Source: Mycolicibacterium aurum (lineage in GTDB: Bacteria; Actinomycetota; Actinomycetes; Mycobacteriales; Mycobacteriaceae). From it: a stretch of DNA of 64,000 bases. Positions 18,308 through 27,560 of this stretch are shown here, piece by piece. Each line of letters begins with the position of its first letter. Positions within the stretch are counted from its first letter, which is position 1. Location: positions 2,294,001 to 2,358,000 of the forward strand of contig NZ_LR134356.1 in assembly GCF_900637195.1 (NCBI RefSeq). The letters run 5' to 3'. Under the pieces are notes generated by a model. The model did no database searches. It was not told where the DNA came from and worked only from the letters and a program-made list of their open reading frames with translations. Both the position numbers and the translations under genes were made by a program.

Positions 18308-19408
18308 GTGGGCTTGACACCAGTAGCCGGGTGCGGTGCAGCCGGGGCGGGTGCAGCCGCGGTCGCGGGCGTGCAGCACGATGCGCTGCGCCGCACTGGC
18401 GAGCCGTTTCGTCCGGGCCAGATACAACGATTGGCCGGTGTGTTGGTCGTAGATGTAGAGGTAGTGATGGGCCGGGGCGGCCATCCGGATCAGGTCGGGC
18501 ATCGGCAGTAGCGAGCCGCCGCCGGTGACCGCGACCCCGGCGCCTTTTTCCAGCTCCTGCAGGGTGGTGGACACGATGACGGTGACGGGGAGGCCGTTGT
18601 GGGTGCCGAGGTCTCCGGATTCCAGCACTCGGCGCCCGATCGCGAGGAAGGCGTCGTGGTGGCGTTGGGCCGCGGTGCGGGTGTCGGGGCCCTGCGGGCT
18701 GTCGGCGTTGTTGTGGCCGGGGGCGGCTTCTTTGGCGAAGATCGCGTCCCAGATGGCCAGGGCTTCGGCGGTCATCCAGCCCGAGATGGCGGCGGTTCCG
18801 TCGGGCTGCTGTGGCCCGACTCGCACACCACGCTTGGCGGCCTGGGCACGTTCGCGCTCCTGGGGTGGCGGTCCGTCCTGATCGATACACGCCAGCAACC
18901 GTCGCGCGGCGGCATCGAGGTTGTCGGGATCCAGCCCTGCCGCAAGCTCAGCCAGCTGAGCATCGGCCGCGGCGCGGGTGTCGACATCGACCCAGGAGGG
19001 CAACGCTTTGTGGAAGCGCTCGATGACCTCAAGATGCTCGACATCGAGTTCCCCGCGGGCTTGGGTGGCAGCAGTGGATTCCCACAGCGGCGGCAACGGC
19101 TCGCCGGTGAAGCTCCGGCGTGGGCCCAACACTTTCGCTCGGGCAATGCGGCGTTTGGCCTCGGCGCTGGTGATCCGCAGCGCTGTCGTCAGGACCGCGG
19201 GCCAGGTTTTCTCGCCCAACCGGCACGGCTCGGTCTCCCCGGTCAGGCGCGCCAACACCCGGTACTCCAACGCGGGCACCGCACGCACCACCGCGTTCAC
19301 CTGTGCCAGCAGGCTGATCAGTTCGCGGTGGGACAGCTCGTCGCAGGCCTTCGACAGCACCGCGAGCTGCTCGCCGATGGTCGCGACCGCCTCCGACACC
19401 CCATCCAT
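18308..19408 (-). pseudogene. N-terminal part of DUF222/HNH (13E12-type) gene, split by IS110
   Basis: These 367 codons encode the DUF222 domain typical of 13E12-repeat proteins and the first half of the HNH domain (RDRGCTRPGCTAPGYWCQAH). Reading then enters the IS110 element, and the frame stops after about 12 foreign residues. The start ATG at 19408 lies just 3 bases after an SOS box. The family consists of putative HNH nucleases, several of which are LexA-regulated in M. tuberculosis. A truncated DUF222 protein could still be made, but without a complete nuclease domain. Confidence 0.87.
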
Positions 19409-19411
19409 ACA

Positions 19412-19427
19412 TCGAACACTAGTTCGA
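19412..19427. promoter_or_regulatory. LexA (SOS) box upstream of the split HNH gene
   Basis: TCGAAC, ACTA, GTTCGA is a perfect match to the mycobacterial SOS-box consensus TCGAAC-N4-GTTCGA, extended by A/T to a 7-base arm on each side (19411-19428). It sits directly upstream of the HNH gene start, so LexA would repress that gene until DNA damage. Confidence 0.85.
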
Positions 19428-19562
19428 TCAACCGACACACCCTGTGACACCAGGGCACCCCCGTGACCACAGAAACCCCAGTGACAGAAGAAAATTCAGA
19501 GGTCTCGATCCCGGGGGCCGCGGTGCCAATCGGCTCCACATCTCGTCGCCCGGAGTGAACGC

Positions 19563-20772
<1,210 letters not shown>

Positions 20773-20776
<4 letters not shown>

Positions 20777-21228
20777 GCAAGCGTCTGCTCATCGTGCACC
20801 ACACCCCGTCCCCGCACTGTCATGAGATGTTCGACGCGGTGGTGTCCGGCGCCACCGACCCTGACATCACCGGGGTCGAGGTGCTGCGGCGGCCGGCGCT
20901 CACCGTGTCCCCGGTCGAGATGCTGGAGGCCGATGGCTATCTTCTCGGTTCGCCCGTGAACCTGGGGTATGTCAGCGGGGCCCTCAAGCACGCGTTCGAT
21001 CAGAGCTACTACCAACTGCTGGACGCGACGAAGGGAAGGCCCTTCGGCGTCTGGCTGCATGGCAACGAGGGCACCGAGGGGGCTCAACGCGCACTCGCCG
21101 GAATCACCGGTGGTCTCGGGTGGGAACCGGTCGCCCAGACCGTCATCGTGTCCGGTAAACCGACCAAGGACGACCTGGAATCGTGCTGGAATCTCGGTGC
21201 GACGGTCGCCGCGCAGTTGATGGAATGA
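20773..21228 (+). CDS. Flavodoxin-like protein (Rv2771c-like)
   Basis: This 151-residue protein looks like a flavodoxin-fold or NADPH-dependent FMN reductase. It has a first-strand phosphate-binding loop (VHHTPSPHCHEM, about residues 8-19) and the family's ADGYLLGSPVNLGYVSGALK segment, which usually contacts the flavin ring. Redox role and partners are unknown. It overlaps the preceding gene (ATGA). Confidence 0.8.
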
Positions 21229-21244
21229 CGAACAGGGGAGTCTG

Positions 21245-21706
21245 ATGCCGGGTATCGCGGAGTTCGCCCTCGCCGGTGCGCCGATAGCCGGTGGCGCCCT
21301 ACTGGGAATGGCAGCGGGCAACCTGCGGACGCCCGATGTGCGCGCGGCGATCGTCAAGGACATGGAACTGCTGGAACGTCTGCCTGCAGACCAGGTGGAG
21401 CGCCGTGCCGAACTGCAGCGAGTCATCGACATGCGCATCGACGACCTGATCGCCGGCGTCGACAAGAGCCGTGAGATCAAGCAACTGGCCATGTCCTACG
21501 AGGGCAATTGGCGCGACATCGTGGTGTTCATCTGCGCGATCCTCTTCACCATCATCTGGTGGAACGTGGAGCACAGCCGTGCGAACTGGCTCCTGATGTT
21601 CGTCGTGCTGATCATTCTCACCGTGCTGGCAGGCATCTACGCCGGCCGCGGTGCCCTGCGCGCGGTGGCGACCTATCTGTCCCGCAGTCGAGCCGCGGAT
21701 CAGTAG
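21245..21706 (+). CDS. Two-helix membrane protein, unknown function
   Basis: This 153-residue protein has an alanine/glycine-rich N terminus (weak membrane segment), a charged coiled-coil-like middle (about residues 35-85), and two strong adjacent transmembrane helices (about 93-110 and 118-138). No domain was recognised. It is the last gene of the dapB operon, 16 bases after the flavodoxin-like gene. Its stop region overlaps the end of the convergent CitE-like gene by 7 bases. Confidence 0.72.
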   Translation: MPGIAEFALAGAPIAGGALLGMAAGNLRTPDVRAAIVKDMELLERLPADQVERRAELQRVIDMRIDDLIAGVDKSREIKQLAMSYEGNWRDIVVFICAILFTIIWWNVEHSRANWLLMFVVLIILTVLAGIYAGRGALRAVATYLSRSRAADQ

Positions 21707-22620
21707 TGGTAGGTGTCCGACGGCGCCGGGACATGGGCGGGGCCGTCGACGTCGTCGAAGTCCGACGGCTCGATTCCGTAGGCGCGGGCCAGATCCAGGA
21801 TCTTGTTCGCCCGCGCGATGCGCGGTAGGTCCGAGCCGTTGCGGATCTCACCGCCGTCTCGCTCGTATTCGACGAAAAACTCTTTGGCCCAGGTGATTTC
21901 CTCCACCGACGGGGAAAGTCCCTCGTTGACGGTCGGGCACTGGTCGGGGGTGAGGCAGATCTTTCCAGTCATGCCGAATTCGGCGGACACCGCGGTGGCC
22001 TCGCTCAGGCGCAGCGCGCTGGATCCGACTGTCGGACCGTCGATCGCACTCGGCAGGTGCGCGGCCTTCGCCGCAATCGTGAAGCGCGACCGGGCATAGG
22101 CCAGTGTGGTCGGGTTGTCGCCGAACCCGGTGTCCCTGCGGAAGTCGCCGATCCCGAACGCAAGGCGGAACGTGCCCTTCGCCGACGCGATCTCGGTGAT
22201 CCGTTCCAATCCCCGTGCGGTCTCCACCAGCGCCACGATCGGCACGTCCGGGAGCCGCTTCGCCGTCTCGGTCACATGGTCGACCGACTCGACCATCGCG
22301 AGCATCACCCCACCGACGGATGTGCCGGAGAGCATCGCGAGGTCGCCGGCCCACCACTCGGTCCCGAAGCCGTTGACCCGCACCCAGTCGGTGTTGCCGT
22401 CCCCGAGCCAGCGGGTGACGTTGGCGCGGGCGGCCGCCTTGTCCTTGGGCGCCACCGCGTCCTCGATGTCGAGGATCACGATGTCGGCGCGGGAGTTCGT
22501 CGCGGGCAGGAACCGGTCGTACTGAGCGCCGTTGACCAGCAGCCAACTCCGTGCCAGGACGGGGTCGATCCGTCGGCCCTGCTCGCCGAATGCCGATTCG
22601 CTGAAACTCTGGTCGTACAC
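21700..22620 (-). CDS. HpcH/HpaI-CitE family acyl-CoA lyase-like protein
   Basis: This 306-residue TIM-barrel protein belongs to the CitE-like branch, whose members cleave citramalyl- or malyl-CoA or related thioesters. Conserved blocks include ILDIEDAVAPKDKAAAR, RVNGFGTEWWAGDL and ALVETARGLERI, with the metal-binding glutamate and aspartate expected in the ETA and DIED segments. The GTG start at 22620 is chosen because longer versions run through the neighbouring hydrolase gene. It is likely co-transcribed with that hydrolase, 5 bases upstream on the same strand. Confidence 0.85.
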   Translation of the reverse strand: MYDQSFSESAFGEQGRRIDPVLARSWLLVNGAQYDRFLPATNSRADIVILDIEDAVAPKDKAAARANVTRWLGDGNTDWVRVNGFGTEWWAGDLAMLSGTSVGGVMLAMVESVDHVTETAKRLPDVPIVALVETARGLERITEIASAKGTFRLAFGIGDFRRDTGFGDNPTTLAYARSRFTIAAKAAHLPSAIDGPTVGSSALRLSEATAVSAEFGMTGKICLTPDQCPTVNEGLSPSVEEITWAKEFFVEYERDGGEIRNGSDLPRIARANKILDLARAYGIEPSDFDDVDGPAHVPAPSDTYHY

Positions 22621-22625
22621 GCCGC

Positions 22626-23363
22626 TCAGACTAGGTGAGCGCCGAAGAACGACTTCATCGCCTCCCAGTGCCGAGTCGCGGCTGCCTGGTCGTAGGGCCC
22701 GTTGTCGGGCACCGCGAACCCGTGATGCGCGGAGTACCACTCGATGGCGTGCTCGACGCCCGCCGCGGTGAGTGCCTCGTCCAGCGCCTCACCGTCCTCC
22801 GTTGTGAAGGACTTGTCGTCCTGCGCAGCGCCCACATAGACCGCGGCCCGCATCTGACCGGCGCGCAGATGTGGGCTGTCGGCATCGTCGGTGACCAGAC
22901 CGCCGCCGTGAAACGACATCGCCGCGGCGACCCGCTCCGGAACCCGCCCGGCCACCACCAGGGACGTCCGCCCGCCCATGCAGTAACCGGTGGTGCCGAA
23001 CGATTCACCGTTCACATCCGGACGCGCCGCGAGGTAGTCGAAGAACGCGGTCGCGTCGGACGTCATGATCTCCGGGGTCACCTTCGAGATCATCCCGAAC
23101 AGGCGCTTGCGCTCGTCCTCGTCGGTGAAGACCGTGTCCATCGAGAACGGCGCCCAGTCGCCGTCGCGGTAGTAGACGTCGGGAAGCAGGACTGCGTATC
23201 CGTGGCCGGCGAGCGTGTCGGCCATGTCGCGGAACGTCGGGCGGACGCCGCCGGCGTCGGGATACATGACGACACCGGGCCAGGGGCCGTCACCTTCGGG
23301 AGTGTGCAGGCTGACCGGGCAGGAGCCATCGGGCGTTGTGACGGTGTCGGTGATCCTCGGCAT
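22626..23363 (-). CDS. Dienelactone hydrolase family protein (Rv2765-like)
   Basis: This is an alpha/beta-hydrolase of 245 residues of the dienelactone hydrolase type. The nucleophile is the cysteine in TGYCMGGR (about residue 127), with the histidine in SAHHGFAVPD (about 210), giving a Cys-Asp-His triad. Dienelactone hydrolases open lactone rings in aromatic degradation; many relatives act on other esters, so the substrate is open. The start MPRITDTV is the natural N terminus. It is divergent from thyA across 42 bases. Confidence 0.88.
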   Translation of the reverse strand: MPRITDTVTTPDGSCPVSLHTPEGDGPWPGVVMYPDAGGVRPTFRDMADTLAGHGYAVLLPDVYYRDGDWAPFSMDTVFTDEDERKRLFGMISKVTPEIMTSDATAFFDYLAARPDVNGESFGTTGYCMGGRTSLVVAGRVPERVAAAMSFHGGGLVTDDADSPHLRAGQMRAAVYVGAAQDDKSFTTEDGEALDEALTAAGVEHAIEWYSAHHGFAVPDNGPYDQAAATRHWEAMKSFFGAHLV

Positions 23364-23393
23364 GGGATCCGTTCTACTCCGGTCCGCTGCACG

Positions 23394-23399
23394 TAAGCT
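23394..23399 (+). promoter_or_regulatory. -10 element for thyA
   Basis: TAAGCT ends 6 bases before the GTG of thyA, consistent with a leaderless transcript. Confidence 0.45.
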
Positions 23400-23405
23400 A
23401 AGCGC

Positions 23406-24206
23406 GTGCCGATCGCCACTCCCTACGAGGATCTGCTGCGTCTGGTGCTCGACACCGGGATCACCAAATCCGACCGCACCGGCACAGGCACCCGCAGCCT
23501 GTTCGGCCATCAGCTGCGCTACGACCTGAACGCCGGATTCCCGCTGCTCACCACCAAAAAGGTGCACACCAAATCGATCATCTATGAGCTGCTGTGGTTC
23601 CTGCGCGGCGACTCGAATGTCCGGTGGCTGCAGGAGCGTGGAGTCACCATCTGGGACGAATGGGCCTCTCCGACAGGGGATCTCGGCCCGATCTACGGTG
23701 TGCAATGGCGCTCGTGGCCGACGCCGTCCGGTGAGCACATCGATCAGATCAGTGCGGCGCTCGACCTGCTCAGGAGCGATCCCGACTCGCGGCGCAACAT
23801 CGTCTCGGCCTGGAATGTGGGCGAGATTCCGCAGATGGCGTTGCCCCCGTGCCACGCCTTCTTCCAGTTCTACGTGGCCGAGGGGAGGCTGAGCTGCCAG
23901 CTGTACCAACGCAGCGCCGACCTGTTCCTGGGCGTGCCGTTCAACATTGCCAGCTACGCCTTGCTCACCCACATGATGGCGGCCCAGGCCGGCCTCGGGG
24001 TGGGGGAGTTCGTCTGGACCGGCGGGGACTGTCACATCTATGACAACCACGTCGAGCAGGTCACCGAGCAGCTCTCGCGTGACCCGCGCCCATATCCGGA
24101 ACTTGTTCTGTCGCCCCGTGATTCGATCTTCGACTACACCTATGAGGACGTCGTCATCAACAACTATGACCCCCATCCGGCCATCAAGGCGCCGGTCGCC
24201 GTATGA
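23406..24206 (+). CDS. thyA: Thymidylate synthase ThyA
   Basis: ThyA methylates dUMP with methylene-tetrahydrofolate, giving dTMP and dihydrofolate. The 266-residue protein has the catalytic cysteine in [12 protein letters not shown] (about residue 149) and the [16 protein letters not shown] block. Its dihydrofolate product is recycled by DfrA, encoded by the overlapping next gene (ATGA). A second, unrelated thymidylate synthase, ThyX, lies 3.4 kb downstream. Confidence 0.98.
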   Translation: MPIATPYEDLLRLVLDTGITKSDRTGTGTRSLFGHQLRYDLNAGFPLLTTKKVHTKSIIYELLWFLRGDSNVRWLQERGVTIWDEWASPTGDLGPIYGVQWRSWPTPSGEHIDQISAALDLLRSDPDSRRNIVSAWNVGEIPQMALPPCHAFFQFYVAEGRLSCQLYQRSADLFLGVPFNIASYALLTHMMAAQAGLGVGEFVWTGGDCHIYDNHVEQVTEQLSRDPRPYPELVLSPRDSIFDYTYEDVVINNYDPHPAIKAPVAV

Positions 24207-24694
24207 GTATGCCGTCGAACCTTGGAATGATCTGGGCGCAATCAAGCTCCGGCGTGATCGGTCGGGACAACGGGATTCCCTGGCACGTACCCGAGGACAT
24301 GGTCCGCTTCAAAGAACTCACCATGGGCCACACCGTGATCATGGGCCGGATGACGTGGGAATCGCTGCCTGAGAAGTTCCGCCCGCTGCCGGGACGACGA
24401 AATGTCGTGGTCACCCGACAGGCGGACTACACGGCCGAGGGGGCGGAGGTCGTCACGTCGATCGAGGACGCCCCGCTCGATGATGCGTGGGTGATCGGCG
24501 GCTCGCAGATCTACGGACTGGCAGCGCCGCTGGCGACCCGATGCGAGGTCACCGAGGTGGACATCGACGTACGCAGGGAGGACGACGACGCGCTGGCGCC
24601 GCTCCTGGACGAGGCATGGGTCGGCACCGAAGGGCAGTGGCAGGACAGTTCGTCGGGGCTGCGGTATCGGTTCTACAGCTATAAGCGCGCCTGA
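24203..24694 (+). CDS. dfrA: Dihydrofolate reductase
   Basis: Dihydrofolate reductase regenerates tetrahydrofolate with NADPH and is the target of trimethoprim-type drugs. The 163-residue protein shows the Met20-loop region [18 protein letters not shown], with its catalytic aspartate near residue 31, and the [10 protein letters not shown] and GGSQIYG motifs. It overlaps thyA by 4 bases, coupling production and recycling of dihydrofolate. Confidence 0.97.
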   Translation: MSMPSNLGMIWAQSSSGVIGRDNGIPWHVPEDMVRFKELTMGHTVIMGRMTWESLPEKFRPLPGRRNVVVTRQADYTAEGAEVVTSIEDAPLDDAWVIGGSQIYGLAAPLATRCEVTEVDIDVRREDDDALAPLLDEAWVGTEGQWQDSSSGLRYRFYSYKRA

Positions 24695-24744
24695 CGGGAA
24701 CGCCCGCTCGGTGACGTGTCGGTGCCGTCAGGCACGATGACGTC

Positions 24745-25965
24745 GTGGCGATCAGACTGACGGCTGCGCAGGCGCGGCGGGTAGCGGTCGCGGCGCAGGG
24801 TTTTCACGAGCCGAAGCCGACCGGCGTCGTCTCACGCGCACATCTGAAACGGCTGATCGCCAGGCTGCAGGTGCTGCAACTGGACTCGGTCTCGGTCTCG
24901 GTGCGGGCGCACTATGCGCCGGTGTTCAGCCGCCTCGGCCCGTACGACCGCGACATCCTCGACCGCGCCGCATGGAGTCACTCGACGAGATCGCCACGGC
25001 TGCTCGTGGAGTACTGGGCCCACGAGGCCGCGCTGATGGCTGTGGACGACTGGCCGCTGCTGCGCTGGCGGATGCGGGAGTACGCGCACGGCCGGTGGGG
25101 CACCGAGATCGTCAAGAAGAACACCAAACTCGCCGACGACATCGTGGCCGCCGTGGGTGAACTGGGTCCGGCGACAGCGGGACAGATCGAGGCGTATCTG
25201 GAATCGGAGCCGCGCGGCCGCAAAGGTCCGTGGTGGGACCGCAGTGACACCAAGTGGGTCGCCGAGGCACTCTGGTCGTCCGGTGTGCTGACCACCGCCA
25301 CCCGCGTCGGCTTCGCCAGGCACTACGACCTCACCGAGCGCGTTCTGCCCGCTGATGTGGTCGATCGTCAGGTCGGCGAAGCCGAGGCGATCCGCGAGTT
25401 GACGTTGCGCGCCGCCACCGCGCTGGGTGTCGCCACGGAGGCCGACCTTCGCGACTACTTCCGGCTCGGCGCCCGTCAGGTCAAGCCGGCCATCGCCGAT
25501 CTGCTGGCGGCGGGGGACATCGAACAGGTCGACGTCGACGGGTGGTCCGCGCCGGCCTATCTGCGTGCTGGCCAGACCATCCCGCGTCGGGACCGGGGGA
25601 CCGCCCTGCTGTGTCCGTTCGACCCGTTGATCTTCTTCCGGCCCCGCGTGGAGCGGCTGTTCGGCGGCTTCCACTACCGCATCGAGATCTACACGCCGCA
25701 ACCCAAGCGCCAGTTCGGCTACTACGTCTGGCCGTTCCTTCTCGACGGTCATCTCGTCGGCCGCGTCGACCTCAAGGCAGACCGGGCTGCAGGTGCTCTG
25801 CAGGTCATCGGGGCATTCACCGAGAGCGGTCGCGACCCGGTACAGGTGGCCGGGCCCCTCGCCGCGCAGCTGCAGTCGATGGCCGGCTGGCTCGGGCTCA
25901 CCGACGTCGTCGTCGGGCAGCGCGGCGATTTGGTCGCGCACCTGGGCGCGGCCTTGGTTAGCTGA
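24745..25965 (+). CDS. YcaQ/AlkX-like DNA glycosylase (HTH_42 family)
   Basis: This 406-residue winged-helix protein belongs to the HTH_42 superfamily. Members include AlkZ (catalytic Q-x-Q motif) and YcaQ/AlkX (Q-x-D), which remove alkylated or crosslinked bases. Here the motif region reads VLQLDSVSV, giving Gln45 and Asp47, so the YcaQ type is favoured. The C-terminal DPLIFFRPRVERLFG-like block is also family-typical. It lies 50 bases after dfrA and 3 bases before the dehalogenase gene, suggesting co-transcription with the latter. Confidence 0.82.
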   Translation: MAIRLTAAQARRVAVAAQGFHEPKPTGVVSRAHLKRLIARLQVLQLDSVSVSVRAHYAPVFSRLGPYDRDILDRAAWSHSTRSPRLLVEYWAHEAALMAVDDWPLLRWRMREYAHGRWGTEIVKKNTKLADDIVAAVGELGPATAGQIEAYLESEPRGRKGPWWDRSDTKWVAEALWSSGVLTTATRVGFARHYDLTERVLPADVVDRQVGEAEAIRELTLRAATALGVATEADLRDYFRLGARQVKPAIADLLAAGDIEQVDVDGWSAPAYLRAGQTIPRRDRGTALLCPFDPLIFFRPRVERLFGGFHYRIEIYTPQPKRQFGYYVWPFLLDGHLVGRVDLKADRAAGALQVIGAFTESGRDPVQVAGPLAAQLQSMAGWLGLTDVVVGQRGDLVAHLGAALVS

Positions 25966-25968
25966 ACC

Positions 25969-26862
25969 ATGGATGTTCTCCGCACCCCCGATGAGCGCTT
26001 CGCCGACCTGCCGGACTTCCCGTTCGAGCCGCGGTACGTCGAGGTGGACTCCCTACGTATGCACTACCTCGACGAGGGTCCCGCCGACGGCCCCGTGGTG
26101 TTGCTCCTGCATGGCGAGCCGTCGTGGAGCTACCTGTACCGCTGGATGATCCCGGTGCTCGTCGACGCGGGTCTACGGGCTGTCGCCATCGACCTAGTCG
26201 GGTTCGGCCGCAGCGACAAGCCGACCCGTCGCGAGGACTACACCTACCAGTCGCACATCGACTGGACGTGGGCGGCGATCGAGGCCATCGGCCTGACCGA
26301 CATCACCCTGGTGTGTCAGGACTGGGGCGGTCTGATCGGCCTGCGGTTGGTCGGCGAGCACCCCGACCGGTTCGCCCGCGTGGTGGCGGCCAACACGACC
26401 CTGCCGACCGGTGACCAGCAGCCCGGCGAGGCGTTTCTGGCCTGGCAGCGATTCAGCCAGGAGACGCCGGACTTCCCGGTTGGCCGCATCATCGACGGCG
26501 GCTGCGTCACCACACTGTCGCCGGAGGTCATCGCCGCATACGACGCGCCGTTTCCCGACGAGTCGTTCAAGGCCGGTGCGCGGCAGTTCCCCACGCTCGT
26601 GCCGATCAGGCCCGACGACCCCGCCGCGCCGGCGAACCGGGCGGCCTGGGAGGGTCTGCGACGGTTCGACAAGCCGTTCCTGTGCGCGTTCTCCGACTCG
26701 GATCCGATCACCAGGGGCGGCGATGCGCCGTTGCGCAGACTGATTCCGGGTGCGCAGGGGCAGCCGGAGATCACGATCACCGGCGGTGGACACTTCCTCC
26801 AGGAGGACAAGGGCGCCGAACTCGCCGCGGTGGTCGTCGACTTCGTCAACGCCAACCGCTAG
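25969..26862 (+). CDS. Haloalkane dehalogenase, subfamily I-like
   Basis: This is an alpha/beta-hydrolase of 297 residues that hydrolyses carbon-halogen bonds. The nucleophile is Asp118 in CQDWGG, followed by the halide-binding Trp119. The oxyanion motif HGEPSWSYLYR (about 48-58), the acid in FSDSDPITRG and the histidine in GGGHFLQED complete the active site. These are the features of DhlA/DhmA-type dehalogenases. The natural substrate in mycobacteria is unknown. It starts 3 bases after the glycosylase gene. Confidence 0.9.
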   Translation: MDVLRTPDERFADLPDFPFEPRYVEVDSLRMHYLDEGPADGPVVLLLHGEPSWSYLYRWMIPVLVDAGLRAVAIDLVGFGRSDKPTRREDYTYQSHIDWTWAAIEAIGLTDITLVCQDWGGLIGLRLVGEHPDRFARVVAANTTLPTGDQQPGEAFLAWQRFSQETPDFPVGRIIDGGCVTTLSPEVIAAYDAPFPDESFKAGARQFPTLVPIRPDDPAAPANRAAWEGLRRFDKPFLCAFSDSDPITRGGDAPLRRLIPGAQGQPEITITGGGHFLQEDKGAELAAVVVDFVNANR

Positions 26863-26899
26863 ACCCAGCATCCATCCGGCGTAGTCCTCGGCGAAGCCG

Positions 26900-27499
26900 C
26901 TAGTTCAGCGGAATGTCGTTGTCGCCCTTGGATTCCTGGTACTGGGACGACAGCAAAGCGTAGCGGTCGTGAATGCGGTCGCGATGTGCCAGCAGCTCGG
27001 CGCGTACCGCGTCGGATCCGGTCTCGATCAGGTCGGCAATCGCATGCGCCGTCCAGAACTCGTTGGTGCGCCGATAGCCCCCGGGGTCGAGGCCGAACAC
27101 TTCTTTGAGGATCACCAGATCGTGCGGAATCGCGAAGCTGTCGCGGGAATCCTCGTGGCTGTAGAAGTAGTAGAAGTTGTCGAACCCCGCCCAGGTGATG
27201 GCCGACAGGCACAGCGTGCACGGCTCATGGGTGCTGAGGAAGAGAAGGTCTTTGGTCGCCGGTCGGTCCGGCATCGCGTAGAACTGCCGTAGCGTGTTGA
27301 TCTCGCCGTGCCACAACGGGTTGTCGGTCTCGTCGTTGGTTCCGGCGATGACCACCGACAGGTCCGACTTGGTCAGCAGTGCAGCTCCGAACACCTTGTT
27401 GCCGCGCGCGACACCGCGTTCGGTCAGCGGAAGGATGTCGCTGCTGATGACATCGAGCAGGCGCGCGGCGAGCGTGGCAGGGGCCGGCGGAGTGTCCAT
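26900..27499 (-). CDS. Nucleoside/deoxycytidylate deaminase-fold protein
   Basis: This 199-residue protein has the zinc-dependent deaminase core: HGE (His-x-Glu, about residue 64) and EPCTLC (PCxxC, about 92). It therefore should deaminate a cytosine-, adenine- or guanine-type base or nucleotide, but the long C-terminal extension (about residues 115-199) does not point to a particular substrate. It is convergent with the dehalogenase and divergent from thyX. Confidence 0.82.
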   Translation of the reverse strand: MDTPPAPATLAARLLDVISSDILPLTERGVARGNKVFGAALLTKSDLSVVIAGTNDETDNPLWHGEINTLRQFYAMPDRPATKDLLFLSTHEPCTLCLSAITWAGFDNFYYFYSHEDSRDSFAIPHDLVILKEVFGLDPGGYRRTNEFWTAHAIADLIETGSDAVRAELLAHRDRIHDRYALLSSQYQESKGDNDIPLN

Positions 27500-27548
27500 G
27501 GCGAACCCTAACGTCGATGCTTGCGCGTCGCGCGCGGAGCGCGACCGC

Positions 27549-27554
27549 TAGGCT
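27549..27554 (+). promoter_or_regulatory. -10 element for thyX
   Basis: TAGGCT ends 6 bases before the GTG of thyX, consistent with a leaderless transcript. Confidence 0.5.
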
Positions 27555-27560
27555 CTCCCG

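Larger units (their letters stand above)
16985..18308 (-). mobile_element. IS110-family insertion sequence, about 1.32 kb
   Basis: The element is delimited by where homology to the interrupted HNH gene stops on either side. Its left edge (plus strand) starts GATGCTCC just after 16984, and its right edge ends TCTCTCT before 18308. The 4-base sequence GTGG occurs at both junctions (16982-16985 and 18308-18311), so boundaries are uncertain by about 4 bases. There are no terminal inverted repeats, as expected for IS110. It contains one intact DEDD transposase gene plus 233 non-coding bases upstream of it. Confidence 0.85.

Noticed and set aside
18216..18310. Minus-strand peptide RCGGLTHKLIDADG resembling the start of an IS5-family transposase
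   Set aside because: It is short, ends at a stop and lies inside the non-coding end of the IS110 element; the likeness is weak and probably chance.
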